The notes under the pieces were generated by a model. The model saw only the letters and a program-made list of their open reading frames with translations. It had not been told where the DNA came from and did no database searches. A program made the translations under genes and the position numbers. Of a stretch of 64,000 nucleotides of DNA, positions 32,708-41,379 are shown piece by piece; positions within the stretch are counted from its first letter, which is position 1, and each line of letters starts with the position of its first letter. The stretch lies in contig JAFABB010000033.1 of the NCBI GenBank assembly GCA_023426245.1, positions 62,001 to 126,000 of the forward strand, read 5' to 3'. This stretch comes from Bacillota bacterium (GTDB taxonomy: Bacteria; Bacillota; UBA4882; UBA8346).

Positions 32708-33755
32708 TAAAGTAATTGTGATTACCGGCGGTACCGGTTCTTTGGGAAAAGTGTTGACGAGACGGCTGCTTCAAAATACAGAATTAGCACCCAGAAAGAT
32801 CATAATTTTTTCTCGTGATGAAGCAAAACAACATCAAATGAGAGTTGAATATCAACATAAAATCAAAGCAACCGACGAAGTCATTTACGATAATTTTGAA
32901 CGTTTGATCCAGTTTCATATCGGGGATATCCGAAATTATCATTCCGTATGTTCCGTTTTGAAAGAAGCTGACATTGTTGTGAATGCCGCCGCCTTAAAAC
33001 AAGTGCCCTCTTGCGAGTATTTTCCTTTTGAAGCGGTTCAAACTAACATCATTGGTGTTGAAAACATTGTCCGGGCAATCGTGGAACAAAACTTAAATAT
33101 TGAAACTGTCGTCGGTGTTTCAACCGACAAGGCCTGTAAGCCTGTAAATACAATGGGAATGACGAAAGCTATTCAAGAACGTATTTTGACCGTAGCGAAT
33201 ATTTATGCTCCAAAAACTCGATTTATTTGTGTTCGTTATGGAAATGTTTTAGCTTCCAGAGGATCAGTGATCCCTTTATTTCATGAACAAATTAAAATCG
33301 GCGGACCGTTAACCATCACTACTCCTGAGATGACCCGATTCCTTTTGCCATTAGAGAGAGCCGTGGATACCATTTTGGAAGCGATTCAAAGGGCTCAGTC
33401 TGGTGAAATTTATATACCGAAAGTGCCTGCTGCACGCATTTTAGATGTAGCAAAAGTATTAATCGGCGAGGGTAACATCGAAATTCAAATTACCGGGATT
33501 CGCCCCGGCGAGAAGGTTCATGAAATTTTAGTTTCCCAAGAAGAAGCGTGGCACACTTATGAAAGAGGAGATTATTATGCAATTCAACCCATGCTTCCAG
33601 AATTGAAAAGGAATTGTGACCTAACGCAACCACTGGGGTATGCTTATAGTTCCGGTGATTGTTTGATGACATTAGAGGAAACCAAACAACTGTTAACCCG
33701 GTATCAACTGCTAAATTATCATGAGTTTTCCAATGAAGGAGACTGTTTACGCTAA
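32691..33755 (+). CDS. UDP-GlcNAc 4,6-dehydratase, CapE/FnlA/WbvB type
   Basis: 354 aa from the ATG at 32691, with GGAGTGA just upstream. Polysacc_synt_2 family SDR with cofactor loop TGGTGSLGK and the catalytic segment STDKACKPVNTMGMTK, in which Met replaces the SDR tyrosine as in CapE/FnlA-type inverting dehydratases/5-epimerases. NAAALKQVPSCE and IRPGEKVHE are also typical. It converts UDP-GlcNAc to 4-keto-6-deoxy-hexosamines. Its stop overlaps the epimerase start (TAATG) and its start overlaps the reductase gene, so all three are one operon. Confidence 0.88.
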   Translation: MTQFTDKVIVITGGTGSLGKVLTRRLLQNTELAPRKIIIFSRDEAKQHQMRVEYQHKIKATDEVIYDNFERLIQFHIGDIRNYHSVCSVLKEADIVVNAAALKQVPSCEYFPFEAVQTNIIGVENIVRAIVEQNLNIETVVGVSTDKACKPVNTMGMTKAIQERILTVANIYAPKTRFICVRYGNVLASRGSVIPLFHEQIKIGGPLTITTPEMTRFLLPLERAVDTILEAIQRAQSGEIYIPKVPAARILDVAKVLIGEGNIEIQITGIRPGEKVHEILVSQEEAWHTYERGDYYAIQPMLPELKRNCDLTQPLGYAYSSGDCLMTLEETKQLLTRYQLLNYHEFSNEGDCLR

Positions 33756-34846
33756 TGAAAATCATGACGGTTTTAGGTACCCGGCCGGAAATTATACGTT
33801 TAAGCAGAATTATCCCTTTACTCGATCAATATTGCGAGCAGATATTGGTCCATACCGGACAGAATTTTGATTACACCTTAAACGAAGTGTTCTTTCAGGA
33901 ATTAGAACTCCGTACCCCCGATTATCTATTAAATTGTAAATCGCAATACTCTTTTCAGGAGATTGGAACCATTCTGGCGGAATGCGAAAAAGTAATCATC
34001 AAAGAGCATCCAGAGCGGTTCTTAATTCTTGGCGACACCAATAGCGCTCTCTCTGCTATTGTTGCAAAAAGATATGATATACCGGTTTTCCATATGGAAG
34101 CCGGAAACCGTTGCTATGATGACCGGGTCCCTGAAGAAGTAAACCGGAGGGTTATCGATCACGCCAGTGATATTCTCATGCCTTATACAGAAAGAAGCCG
34201 GGCCAATCTTTTGCGTGAGGGTATTGAGGGTCAGAGAATTTATGTAACCGGTAATCCAATTTGGGAAGTTTTACAATATTATGAACCGCAAATCAATAGC
34301 AGTAACGCATTAAAGAATTTGGACTTGATATCCAAAAAATATTTTTTGGTGACTTTACACCGGGCTGAAAATGTTGATCAAGAAAAACGCCTTTCTCTGT
34401 TTATCGAGGCGTTGCATCGACTTTACCGGGAATTTCAACTGCCGATAGTGTGCAGTGTGCATCCGCGAACCCGTTCTCAGCTTATCAAAAATAATCAATC
34501 CCTCGAGAAAGAAGGAATCATTGCCATTAATCCATTGGGTTTTTTTGATTTTGTAAATCTTGAAAAAAATGCCGCCTGCGTTTTAAGCGACAGCGGTACG
34601 GTTCAAGAAGAATGTTGTATTTTTCGGATACCCAATGTTACCCTGCGGGATGTCACGGAACGTCCGGAAACCATTGAAGTTGGCAGTAATATTATCAGCG
34701 GTTTTCAACCTTTTAAAATAGCCGATGCAACCAATTTAGCCATGAATACGGATCTTTCCTGGGATGCGCCACCGGAATATCTTCTGAATCATGTAAGTCA
34801 AGTCGTCATAAAAATTATACTGGGCGAATATAAAAACAGAACATAG
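33755..34846 (+). CDS. Non-hydrolysing UDP-N-acetylhexosamine 2-epimerase (WecB/FnlC-like)
   Basis: 363-aa GT-B-fold epimerase. The N-terminus MTVLGTRPEIIRLSRIIPLL, the HTGQNFD motif, GDTNSALSAIVAKR, HMEAGNRCYDDRVPEEVNR and SDSGTVQEEC are hallmarks. Within the subfamily, FnlC/WbvD/CapG enzymes epimerise 2-acetamido-2,6-dideoxy-L-sugars, and the neighbours (4,6-dehydratase, reductase) point there rather than to UDP-ManNAc synthesis. It is the last gene of the plus-strand operon and faces the spore-surface gene with a terminator between them. Confidence 0.88.
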   Translation: MKIMTVLGTRPEIIRLSRIIPLLDQYCEQILVHTGQNFDYTLNEVFFQELELRTPDYLLNCKSQYSFQEIGTILAECEKVIIKEHPERFLILGDTNSALSAIVAKRYDIPVFHMEAGNRCYDDRVPEEVNRRVIDHASDILMPYTERSRANLLREGIEGQRIYVTGNPIWEVLQYYEPQINSSNALKNLDLISKKYFLVTLHRAENVDQEKRLSLFIEALHRLYREFQLPIVCSVHPRTRSQLIKNNQSLEKEGIIAINPLGFFDFVNLEKNAACVLSDSGTVQEECCIFRIPNVTLRDVTERPETIEVGSNIISGFQPFKIADATNLAMNTDLSWDAPPEYLLNHVSQVVIKIILGEYKNRT

Positions 34847-34910
34847 CATGGATTTAATTTTTCCAATTCAATTTTCAATAAAATGCGAGCTCAAAAATGT
34901 ATATCTTCCA

Positions 34911-34941
34911 CAAAAAAATCTACCGGATTTTTAGCCGGTAG
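34911..34941 (-). terminator. Terminator after the Cys-rich spore-surface gene
   Basis: CTACCGG (34920-34926... first base 34920) pairs with CCGGTAG (34935-34941), with an A-run on the plus strand at 34911-34918, giving a T-run after the hairpin on the minus strand. It may also slow transcription from the facing epimerase gene. Confidence 0.82.
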
Positions 34942-34977
34942 AGCTCAATAAATTCTCGTTATTTCCTCAATGATAAA

Positions 34978-35607
34978 CTACGCGACCGGTGCCAAAATGA
35001 TGATATTGACCGCAAAGAAGATGGTAACTGTAACTGCCACGATAGCTAAAGTACTGGGGTCGATCTCAGTGACCACCGTTTGATTGATTATAGACAAACT
35101 GCCTTGGACTATTGAATTGGCCGGGAAGGTTCCGGGAATGGTTTCAGTAAATACAAACGGAACCGTTATGGTCTGCGTATGGGTTAAACCATCCACTCCC
35201 AGGTATGTTACAGTTATAACTGCGTCTCCGGTAATTTGTACAATGACCGAGGAAAATCCGACAATTTGGAATTGCACATTTTGTAAGATTACATTGACGG
35301 AAAGGATATTCGTCGCTTCAACTAGAAGATTGACAGTTGCAGCCAGGCTCTGATTAAATGTGGTTGTATTACTCAAGACCACCAGAGTCCCCGGAGGAAG
35401 CGGTGGCGGTACTTCAGCCTGACACCTTCTGGAGAGTGCCACTAAAACGTCTCTGACGATTTGATTTTGAAATCTGGCGATGGAAGTACTAAATTCCCTG
35501 ACACACGGAAGACTGCAAATCAAGGGCGCGGCTACGGCGTTTTGGGGAATGGTAATTGTAGACGTACTACTACCGCAGGTAGTACTTTGAGAACAAGAAC
35601 AAGACAT
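34978..35607 (-). CDS. Cys-rich-start spore-surface-like protein (SPOCS-like)
   Basis: 209 aa from the ATG at 35607, chosen because of GAGGTGA just upstream, the same site as in the LysM genes. It begins MSCSCSQSTTCGSSTSTITI without a signal peptide, contains a Pro-rich turn (VPPPLPPGT) and continues as beta-rich, Val/Ile/Thr-rich sequence (ITGDAVITVTYLGVDG, TITVPFVFTETIPGTF) ending in a hydrophobic tail. The beta part loosely resembles the DUF3794/SPOCS domain of spore-coat assembly proteins. Thr/Ser-rich stretches could carry glycans. It is 19 nt downstream of a glycosyltransferase gene, suggesting that the enzyme and its target are made together. Confidence 0.6.
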   Translation of the reverse strand: MSCSCSQSTTCGSSTSTITIPQNAVAAPLICSLPCVREFSTSIARFQNQIVRDVLVALSRRCQAEVPPPLPPGTLVVLSNTTTFNQSLAATVNLLVEATNILSVNVILQNVQFQIVGFSSVIVQITGDAVITVTYLGVDGLTHTQTITVPFVFTETIPGTFPANSIVQGSLSIINQTVVTEIDPSTLAIVAVTVTIFFAVNIIILAPVA

Positions 35608-35626
35608 TATTTTCACCTCGCAAAAA

Positions 35627-36685
35627 TTATCGATTATTTAATTCTTTTAACAGAGTCAACCAGTTCCGGGCAACTGATTCCGTACTATAAACTGTTTGCA
35701 TCAATTTTCTTGCTTGTTGAAGCATGACGGCACGTTGAGTAGAATAAAGAGCTGCCTTAATTACTTCATACCATTCTTCAGAAGAGTCTTTAACCAGCCA
35801 ACCATTTTGACCATCCGTAACTGAATCGCGGTAAGGAGCCAAATCGGAATAAATTCCCAAAACGCCACTAGCTGTGTAATCGCGGAATTTGCTGTTACTT
35901 TTAGCCTCGTTAAATGGAATCCTGCGGAGCGGCGCTAATCCTAAACTCCAATGACGTTCTGCCAAGGTTTTAAGAAAAAGTTCGTAATTGGGTACATAGG
36001 GAAAAAAGCGTGCTTTTAACAGTTGCCATTCTTGAGGGTAACATCCGATAAATTCGAATTCCACCTGTTCCTGCAACAATTCTTTGATTGCCAGTAAAGC
36101 GGGAAACACCATTTCAATGTCACACTGGTGGTGCGGCGAACCAAAATAACCGATTCGGTAAGGCGGCTCAGCTATATTTACCGGTATATCATAGACTTTA
36201 GCCGTATAGGGTTGATAAATCGCCGGGTAACCCCTCTCTTTTAAACGACGCGCCAATTCCGGCGAACCCGCTTTAACCCGATCGGCTTCAGCTAAAAACA
36301 TTTTAATAATCTGTGGCAAATGACTTCTTTTGTATCTTAGCGCCCAACTCGCATCTTCAGGGGGTTCCAGCAAATCATCATCCAGCTCGTAGATAACTTT
36401 AATCTGGTTTAAATGTGCAAAACGGGCAAGCGAAAGGGTTGAATCTTGAATGCAACGGTAAAGAATCAATGTATTGAGATCCTGTAAATCTTCTAATTTT
36501 AGACTGTATTCCGAGACAATCCGCCAGGCCACTGCTTGCACAGGTAAATCACGGAAAGGAATTTCATAAACCATCCTGGTCATAGTAAATGCTTCAGGGG
36601 CCACAACCAAGACATGTGATATTATCCCAGAAATAGGATCTGCTGCTGGTTCCTCTAAATTATTATTAGCACATGTCTGGTTCAT
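35627..36685 (-). CDS. Glycosyltransferase (GT-B, family 4-like)
   Basis: 352 aa. The segment VIYELDDDLLEPP, GSPELARRLKERGY, IGYFGSPHHQCDIE and the C-terminal NSKFRDYTASGVLGIYSDLAPYRD with NGWLVKD are typical of a GT4-like transferase with a C-terminal nucleotide-sugar domain. It shares the same plan with the 40345 gene product (YEIDDNYFEMPE, DNKFREYSACQIAGVYSKIPPY), so the two are paralogues. It is immediately upstream of the Cys-rich spore-surface-like gene on the same strand. Acceptor and donor are unknown. Confidence 0.82.
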   Translation of the reverse strand: MNQTCANNNLEEPAADPISGIISHVLVVAPEAFTMTRMVYEIPFRDLPVQAVAWRIVSEYSLKLEDLQDLNTLILYRCIQDSTLSLARFAHLNQIKVIYELDDDLLEPPEDASWALRYKRSHLPQIIKMFLAEADRVKAGSPELARRLKERGYPAIYQPYTAKVYDIPVNIAEPPYRIGYFGSPHHQCDIEMVFPALLAIKELLQEQVEFEFIGCYPQEWQLLKARFFPYVPNYELFLKTLAERHWSLGLAPLRRIPFNEAKSNSKFRDYTASGVLGIYSDLAPYRDSVTDGQNGWLVKDSSEEWYEVIKAALYSTQRAVMLQQARKLMQTVYSTESVARNWLTLLKELNNR

Positions 36686-36893
36686 TGGTTGATCTCCTCT
36701 GTAAAAATCGGGCCAAAAACCTGCCTCAGTTTTTAGTCTATTCTATTATCACTATCGGGACTTTGCTATTGTTCCAAAGGCATAAATAAAAGAAAACACT
36801 TTCTCTAAATAATGAAGCACCGGTTCTTTGGATTGTTACTTAAGGAAGGCTTGTCCGAGAAATTACCTTACAAATCTCCCAGCAGAACCTGTT

Positions 36894-37745
36894 TCAAAAA
36901 ATGTTCGAAATTCCATTGCCGGTTTCTTGTTCATGATTCGGTTTTAAGAGCGCTTGGATATGTTCAAAGCTTTTCTGAATTGGAATGTTTTTTCGTATTT
37001 CATTTACTCTTTCGATATCCATTTCATAAACGATTACCGTTTCCTCTGTCTCATTGGCGGTTGCTCTAACCGTCCCCCACGGATCAATGATACAACTATT
37101 CCCCAGGAAGAATGAACCATTATCAATACCTACCCGATTTGCGGCCGCAATATAAAGCTGGTTTTCAATAGCCCGGCACTTTAAAAGAGTTTTCCAATGA
37201 TCCAGTCTGGGAAATGGGAATGCCGAGGAAATAATCAAACAAGAACAATTATCCTTCAGGTATTTTTGGCTAATATCGCAAAACCGGATATCAAAGCAAA
37301 TCATAATTCCAAACTTGAACTGCTCGAACATAAAAGTTGCCGTTTGATTCCCGGATTCAAATAATTCTGGTTCTCCACTCAAAGAGAATAAAGCTAACTT
37401 TCGATATTTCGTTAAAATTCCTTTTTCACTAATGACAAATACCGAATTATAGAGCTTACCATACTCCGCTTCAAGCAGGCCGGCAACAATGTGAATCTTA
37501 AACTGTTGCGCTGTTGCCAGCAAATAAGATACACTTTGCTGAAAGTTACTTTCGTGATGCTGATAATTTAGGCTTTTAAGTAGGGCTAAATCATATCCTA
37601 CGTTGAAAAGTTCGGGAAGAACAATAATATCCGTCCCTTTTTTTTTGGCTTTTGTAATAAAGCCGAGTGATTTTTCCATATTGAGCTTTATGTTATCGGG
37701 CTCACACTCAAGCTGTATGCAAGCAATCTTTAATAACTGCGCCAA
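36894..37745 (-). CDS. Carbon-nitrogen hydrolase (nitrilase superfamily)
   Basis: About 283 aa. The Glu-Lys-Cys triad is visible: E in VLPELFNVGYD, K in LTKYRKLALFS and C in GIMICFDIRF (residues 49, 120 and 154 if counted from the TTG at 37757). I prefer the TTG at 37745 because GGAGG is 5 nt upstream. Family members hydrolyse amides or nitriles of small molecules. It is 30 nt downstream of the Gfo/Idh gene and in the same operon as an aminomutase-like gene, so it probably trims or deacylates a metabolite made by them. The substrate is unknown. Confidence 0.85.
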   Translation of the reverse strand: MAQLLKIACIQLECEPDNIKLNMEKSLGFITKAKKKGTDIIVLPELFNVGYDLALLKSLNYQHHESNFQQSVSYLLATAQQFKIHIVAGLLEAEYGKLYNSVFVISEKGILTKYRKLALFSLSGEPELFESGNQTATFMFEQFKFGIMICFDIRFCDISQKYLKDNCSCLIISSAFPFPRLDHWKTLLKCRAIENQLYIAAANRVGIDNGSFFLGNSCIIDPWGTVRATANETEETVIVYEMDIERVNEIRKNIPIQKSFEHIQALLKPNHEQETGNGISNIF

Positions 37746-37775
37746 TTTAGCCTCCAAAGAGCAACATTTATACTT

Positions 37776-38771
37776 TTAGGCTTTCTTCATAAATTCTTCT
37801 GCCATCCGTTCGGCCCGGTAAAGAATTTGAAGAGTTTTTAATTCTTCTTCCAGCCCATAACCGTATTTTTTTTCACCTTTTACAGCCTGGATAAAAGCTT
37901 TCATTTCATCAAAATACATCGATTCCAAGTTGTATTTTTTGAATCCGGGCGTTTCAGGATAAACCTTCCAAGATTTTGCGGTTCCATCATAGACTTTGAC
38001 TTTCTGATCGTCCCAGTTCCAGATGATATGGTATCCCTCACCAATTGCTCTGAAGTGTCGTTCCGGTATCCGGGAGATAATATTTACTTCCAGAGAACCG
38101 ATAACCCCGGTACTAAATATCATCGTCAATAGATAAATGTCATCAATAGTAACATCCAAACGGGTACGTTTGGCTTTAACGGCAAATACATCCGTTACTT
38201 GGCCAAATATCCAGGTTAACCAGATTAATTCAAAAGGTACAATCTCCCGGCACGCCCCGGTATCTTTATTGGCTACATAAAAATTGCGATAATCTTCATA
38301 TGGATGCCAATCCGGTAAATACTGTCCACAAACATAGGAAAATGAGGCAACTTCCTGTGGAGAGATTTGTTCGATCACTTTTTTTAACAATTGAACGGAA
38401 GGGTGAAAACGCATTGTACAAGAAGGAGCTGCCAATATTCCCCGGTTTTTGCAAACAGTAACCAATTCCGGAAGTCCTTCCTGGGTCACATTGGCTTCCA
38501 TAAAAAATGGAATGCCCGCATCAGCCGCAAAATGACCATAAACTGGATGAGCTTCGGGAGAAGTGGAAATTACTACAGCATTACAATCGATACAGGAGAT
38601 AGCTTCCCTGGCATCTGAAAAGACTTCGATGCCGAAAATTTTGTTTGCTTCCATGCGACGCTCCGGATTGGTATCGACTCCAACTATTTTTTCAATACCG
38701 ATAGCCGACAAATCACGAATACGGCGTTTACCCATTGATCCTAAACCAATAACACAAATGTTCATCCCCAT
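37776..38771 (-). CDS. Gfo/Idh/MocA family oxidoreductase
   Basis: About 331 aa. The NAD(P)-binding GLGSMGKRR near the N-terminus and a C-terminal Gfo/Idh fold (EIVPFELIWLTWIFGQVTDV, ...VTIDDIYLL) are visible. The catalytic region contains EANVTQEGLPEL instead of the usual EKP motif of sugar oxidoreductases, which makes the substrate hard to predict. The start is ATG 38771 or 38765, both after GGGAG. It follows the aminotransferase-like gene by a few bases. Probably part of a tailoring-sugar or amino-acid pathway. Confidence 0.82.
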   Translation of the reverse strand: MGMNICVIGLGSMGKRRIRDLSAIGIEKIVGVDTNPERRMEANKIFGIEVFSDAREAISCIDCNAVVISTSPEAHPVYGHFAADAGIPFFMEANVTQEGLPELVTVCKNRGILAAPSCTMRFHPSVQLLKKVIEQISPQEVASFSYVCGQYLPDWHPYEDYRNFYVANKDTGACREIVPFELIWLTWIFGQVTDVFAVKAKRTRLDVTIDDIYLLTMIFSTGVIGSLEVNIISRIPERHFRAIGEGYHIIWNWDDQKVKVYDGTAKSWKVYPETPGFKKYNLESMYFDEMKAFIQAVKGEKKYGYGLEEELKTLQILYRAERMAEEFMKKA

Positions 38772-38779
38772 TATCTCCC

Positions 38780-40078
38780 TCAATTATATTTTCGAAAAAC
38801 GGGTTTGACTTCCGGACCCAGCAGATATCCCTCGGCTCTCTCTTCCAATGCTTTTTGATAAATGATAGCTGTTTGGTCAACAGCTTCTAATGTCTGTTCC
38901 AGTTCAAGTTGTTGATGAGAAAAACTGATAGAGATATATGGAATTAAAATAGCCTGTTTGATCATTTCCTGAAGAAACAAAGTCCTCATTGCCGCGGAAG
39001 GCTTTCCGTCGGCTCCTTTGCATATGACTACCGGACTACAGGGATAACCTTCCAAACTGAGATATTCAGCAATTCCCCTGGAAGCGACTATCTCCTGAAA
39101 TCCGGTTTGTAACTTCCGGCCGGTATTCCAAATGTGTTCAATGACATTTTTTTGTTCCATTTCCGTAATCGTAGCAATTGCAGCAGCAATAGCATGAGTT
39201 TCTCCACCGTTGGTTGTTGATAATAAGAAAACTCGTTCTTTATTGGAAAATAGTCCGCCGAGTTCCATGATCTCTCTTTTTCCAACCAAAGCAGAAACAG
39301 CAAACCCATTCCCTAATGCTTTTCCAAAAGTGGCCAGATCCGGGGTTACGCCGAAATAATGTTGAGCGCCTCGCAAGTCCCAACGAAACCCGGTTATCAT
39401 CTCATCAAAAATAAATATGGCTCCATTTTTATGGGTTAAATCCCGTACCTGATCCAGAAAACCTTCTGCCGGCGGCTCGGATGTGACCGGTTCCATGATC
39501 ACCGCTGCGATTTTCTCTGGATAAGTTTCAAATAAAGCGGCCAATTCACTGAGATTGTTATAATGAAATCCTTTGGATAATTCGGTAATAGAGCCAGGAA
39601 TGCCGGAATTGCAAGGAGTGGTGCCAATAAACCAATCATCGATGCTAAAAAAAGGATGGTCGCAGCAATAAACGATTAAATCCCTTCCGGTATAGGCACG
39701 GGCCAGTCTGGTTGCTGCGGTGGTAACATCGGAGCCGTTTTTAGCAAACTTGACCATTTCTGCCCCAGGGATTAATTTCACCAACTGCTCTGCTAATTCG
39801 GTTTCGATCCATGAGGGCCTGGTAAAATTGGAACCTAGATATAATTGTCTGCAGACAGCCTCTAAAACCGTTGGATAGCAATGGCCGAGAATTACCGAAC
39901 GGAGTCCCATGCCCCAATCGATATATTCTTTACCGTCTAAATCCCAGACTCTACAACCTTTCCCACGAATAATATGGGACGGCGCATTGGCGGGAAACTG
40001 ATCATCGCCTTTGCTATAGGTATGAGCGCCACCAGGAATCAGATGATGTGTTTTACTCTTGCCGGGAGTATTGCCCAT
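38780..40078 (-). CDS. Glutamate-1-semialdehyde aminomutase-like class III aminotransferase
   Basis: About 432 aa from the ATG at 40078, preceded by GGAGGAG (the frame opens at 40144). PLP enzyme: AKNGSDVTTAATRLARAYTGRD, FDEMITGFRWDLRGAQ and the PLP-lysine region ATFGKALGNGFAVSALVG are visible. Real HemL sits in tetrapyrrole operons, but here the neighbours are a Gfo/Idh oxidoreductase, a nitrilase-like hydrolase and glycan genes, so this is more likely one of the HemL-like enzymes used in secondary-sugar or N-acyl-group biosynthesis. The substrate is unknown. Confidence 0.85.
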   Translation of the reverse strand: MGNTPGKSKTHHLIPGGAHTYSKGDDQFPANAPSHIIRGKGCRVWDLDGKEYIDWGMGLRSVILGHCYPTVLEAVCRQLYLGSNFTRPSWIETELAEQLVKLIPGAEMVKFAKNGSDVTTAATRLARAYTGRDLIVYCCDHPFFSIDDWFIGTTPCNSGIPGSITELSKGFHYNNLSELAALFETYPEKIAAVIMEPVTSEPPAEGFLDQVRDLTHKNGAIFIFDEMITGFRWDLRGAQHYFGVTPDLATFGKALGNGFAVSALVGKREIMELGGLFSNKERVFLLSTTNGGETHAIAAAIATITEMEQKNVIEHIWNTGRKLQTGFQEIVASRGIAEYLSLEGYPCSPVVICKGADGKPSAAMRTLFLQEMIKQAILIPYISISFSHQQLELEQTLEAVDQTAIIYQKALEERAEGYLLGPEVKPVFRKYN

Positions 40079-40344
40079 TAAATATCTCCTCCTCTGAGCC
40101 AAAACCGTCTGTCTTGAATATTTGATTTTTGCATGAAAGATCATTCTTTAGAATATTCAATCATTCCATCTGTTGTGATGATTTAAGAAAGTCCTGACCT
40201 TAATCGCGAATAATTAACATAGAAGTTCTTTATAAACCATATATTTCTTATGAAAGAAGCCCGTGTTTTCCCAGCCCAAGCACTAAAACTTAGTATTGTT
40301 AATATCTATAGGGTATTCCAAAAAATTTCAGAGGGCTAAAATAG

Positions 40345-41358
40345 ATGGTTAAAATACTCTGTATTGTGCAAACAATGGTTCCTTCTACTGAAATTTCAAT
40401 AATTCGGCCATTCACTTACCTGGAACAACAAAAAGAAATCGTTTGGGAATTAGTAAAGGAGGATTCTTTTAAACCGGAGCTGTTGGATCAAGTTAATATT
40501 GTAGTTCTTCATCGGAATTGTCATCCCAACTGCGGGGCTATCGTGAATATGATAAAAGCGGCCAATATTCCGATCATTTATGAAATTGACGATAATTATT
40601 TTGAAATGCCCGAAAGTTTGCCTATTGGACGGTACATGCGTAATCCTTATATTGTTCAAACTCTGGAGCATATATTGCGGTCAGCCAGCATTATTAAAAT
40701 AGGTTCCCCAGAGTTACTGCCCTTGGTTTCAAAATATAATCTAAAAGCAGTTTTTCAGCCTTACGCTGTGGATTTGACAATACTGGACAATATTCCGCGC
40801 CGTCAAAATAATTACTTGACAGTTGGTTATGCCGGTACTGTTTACCATTATCACGACTTTAAATTTGTCAGCGAAGCGATTCTCCGACTCGCTAAAGAGT
40901 TTCCCAAAATTTGCTGGGATTTTATTGGTTGCTTGCCGGAAGAGTTGAAACAGTTATCCAATCATGCTTTTACACCATTCATCTCAAACTATACTGCATT
41001 TTTGCAAAACCTTTTCTGGAGAGGTTGGCAGATTGGACTATGCCCGATTTTGGATCTTCCGCATAACCGTTGTAAAACCGATAATAAATTCCGCGAGTAC
41101 AGCGCCTGCCAAATTGCCGGCGTGTATTCCAAAATACCCCCTTATTCCATGGTCATCAATCAACAAGAAACAGGTCTGCTTGTTGATAATACCGAGAAAG
41201 ATTGGTATGAAGCAATTAAACTTCTAATTATCAATGAAGAATTACGGGTTCAAATTGCAGCCAAAGCCCGAAAATGGGTTGAACAAGAACGTTCAATACC
41301 GGTAGTAGCAAAAAGATGGCTGGAACTCTTTCAGCAACTATTACCCCAAAACTATTAA
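40345..41358 (+). CDS. Glycosyltransferase (GT-B, paralogue of 35627 gene)
   Basis: 337 aa. YEIDDNYFEMPE, KIGSPELLPLVSKY, YAGTVYHYHD and DNKFREYSACQIAGVYSKIPPY align with the 35627 gene product. Likely a nucleotide-sugar-dependent transferase. It leads a plus-strand operon of three SpsB-like proteins and a CMP-sugar synthetase and is divergent from the aminomutase operon. The upstream 200 bp should contain both promoters; I saw no clear SigK match there. Confidence 0.82.
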   Translation: MVKILCIVQTMVPSTEISIIRPFTYLEQQKEIVWELVKEDSFKPELLDQVNIVVLHRNCHPNCGAIVNMIKAANIPIIYEIDDNYFEMPESLPIGRYMRNPYIVQTLEHILRSASIIKIGSPELLPLVSKYNLKAVFQPYAVDLTILDNIPRRQNNYLTVGYAGTVYHYHDFKFVSEAILRLAKEFPKICWDFIGCLPEELKQLSNHAFTPFISNYTAFLQNLFWRGWQIGLCPILDLPHNRCKTDNKFREYSACQIAGVYSKIPPYSMVINQQETGLLVDNTEKDWYEAIKLLIINEELRVQIAAKARKWVEQERSIPVVAKRWLELFQQLLPQNY

Positions 41359-41379
41359 AATCACCGAAAGGTAGTCAAA

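Noticed and set aside
38780..40078. Calling the aminomutase-like gene hemL
   Set aside because: No tetrapyrrole genes are nearby and the context is glycan or tailoring metabolism, so the haem role is not supported.
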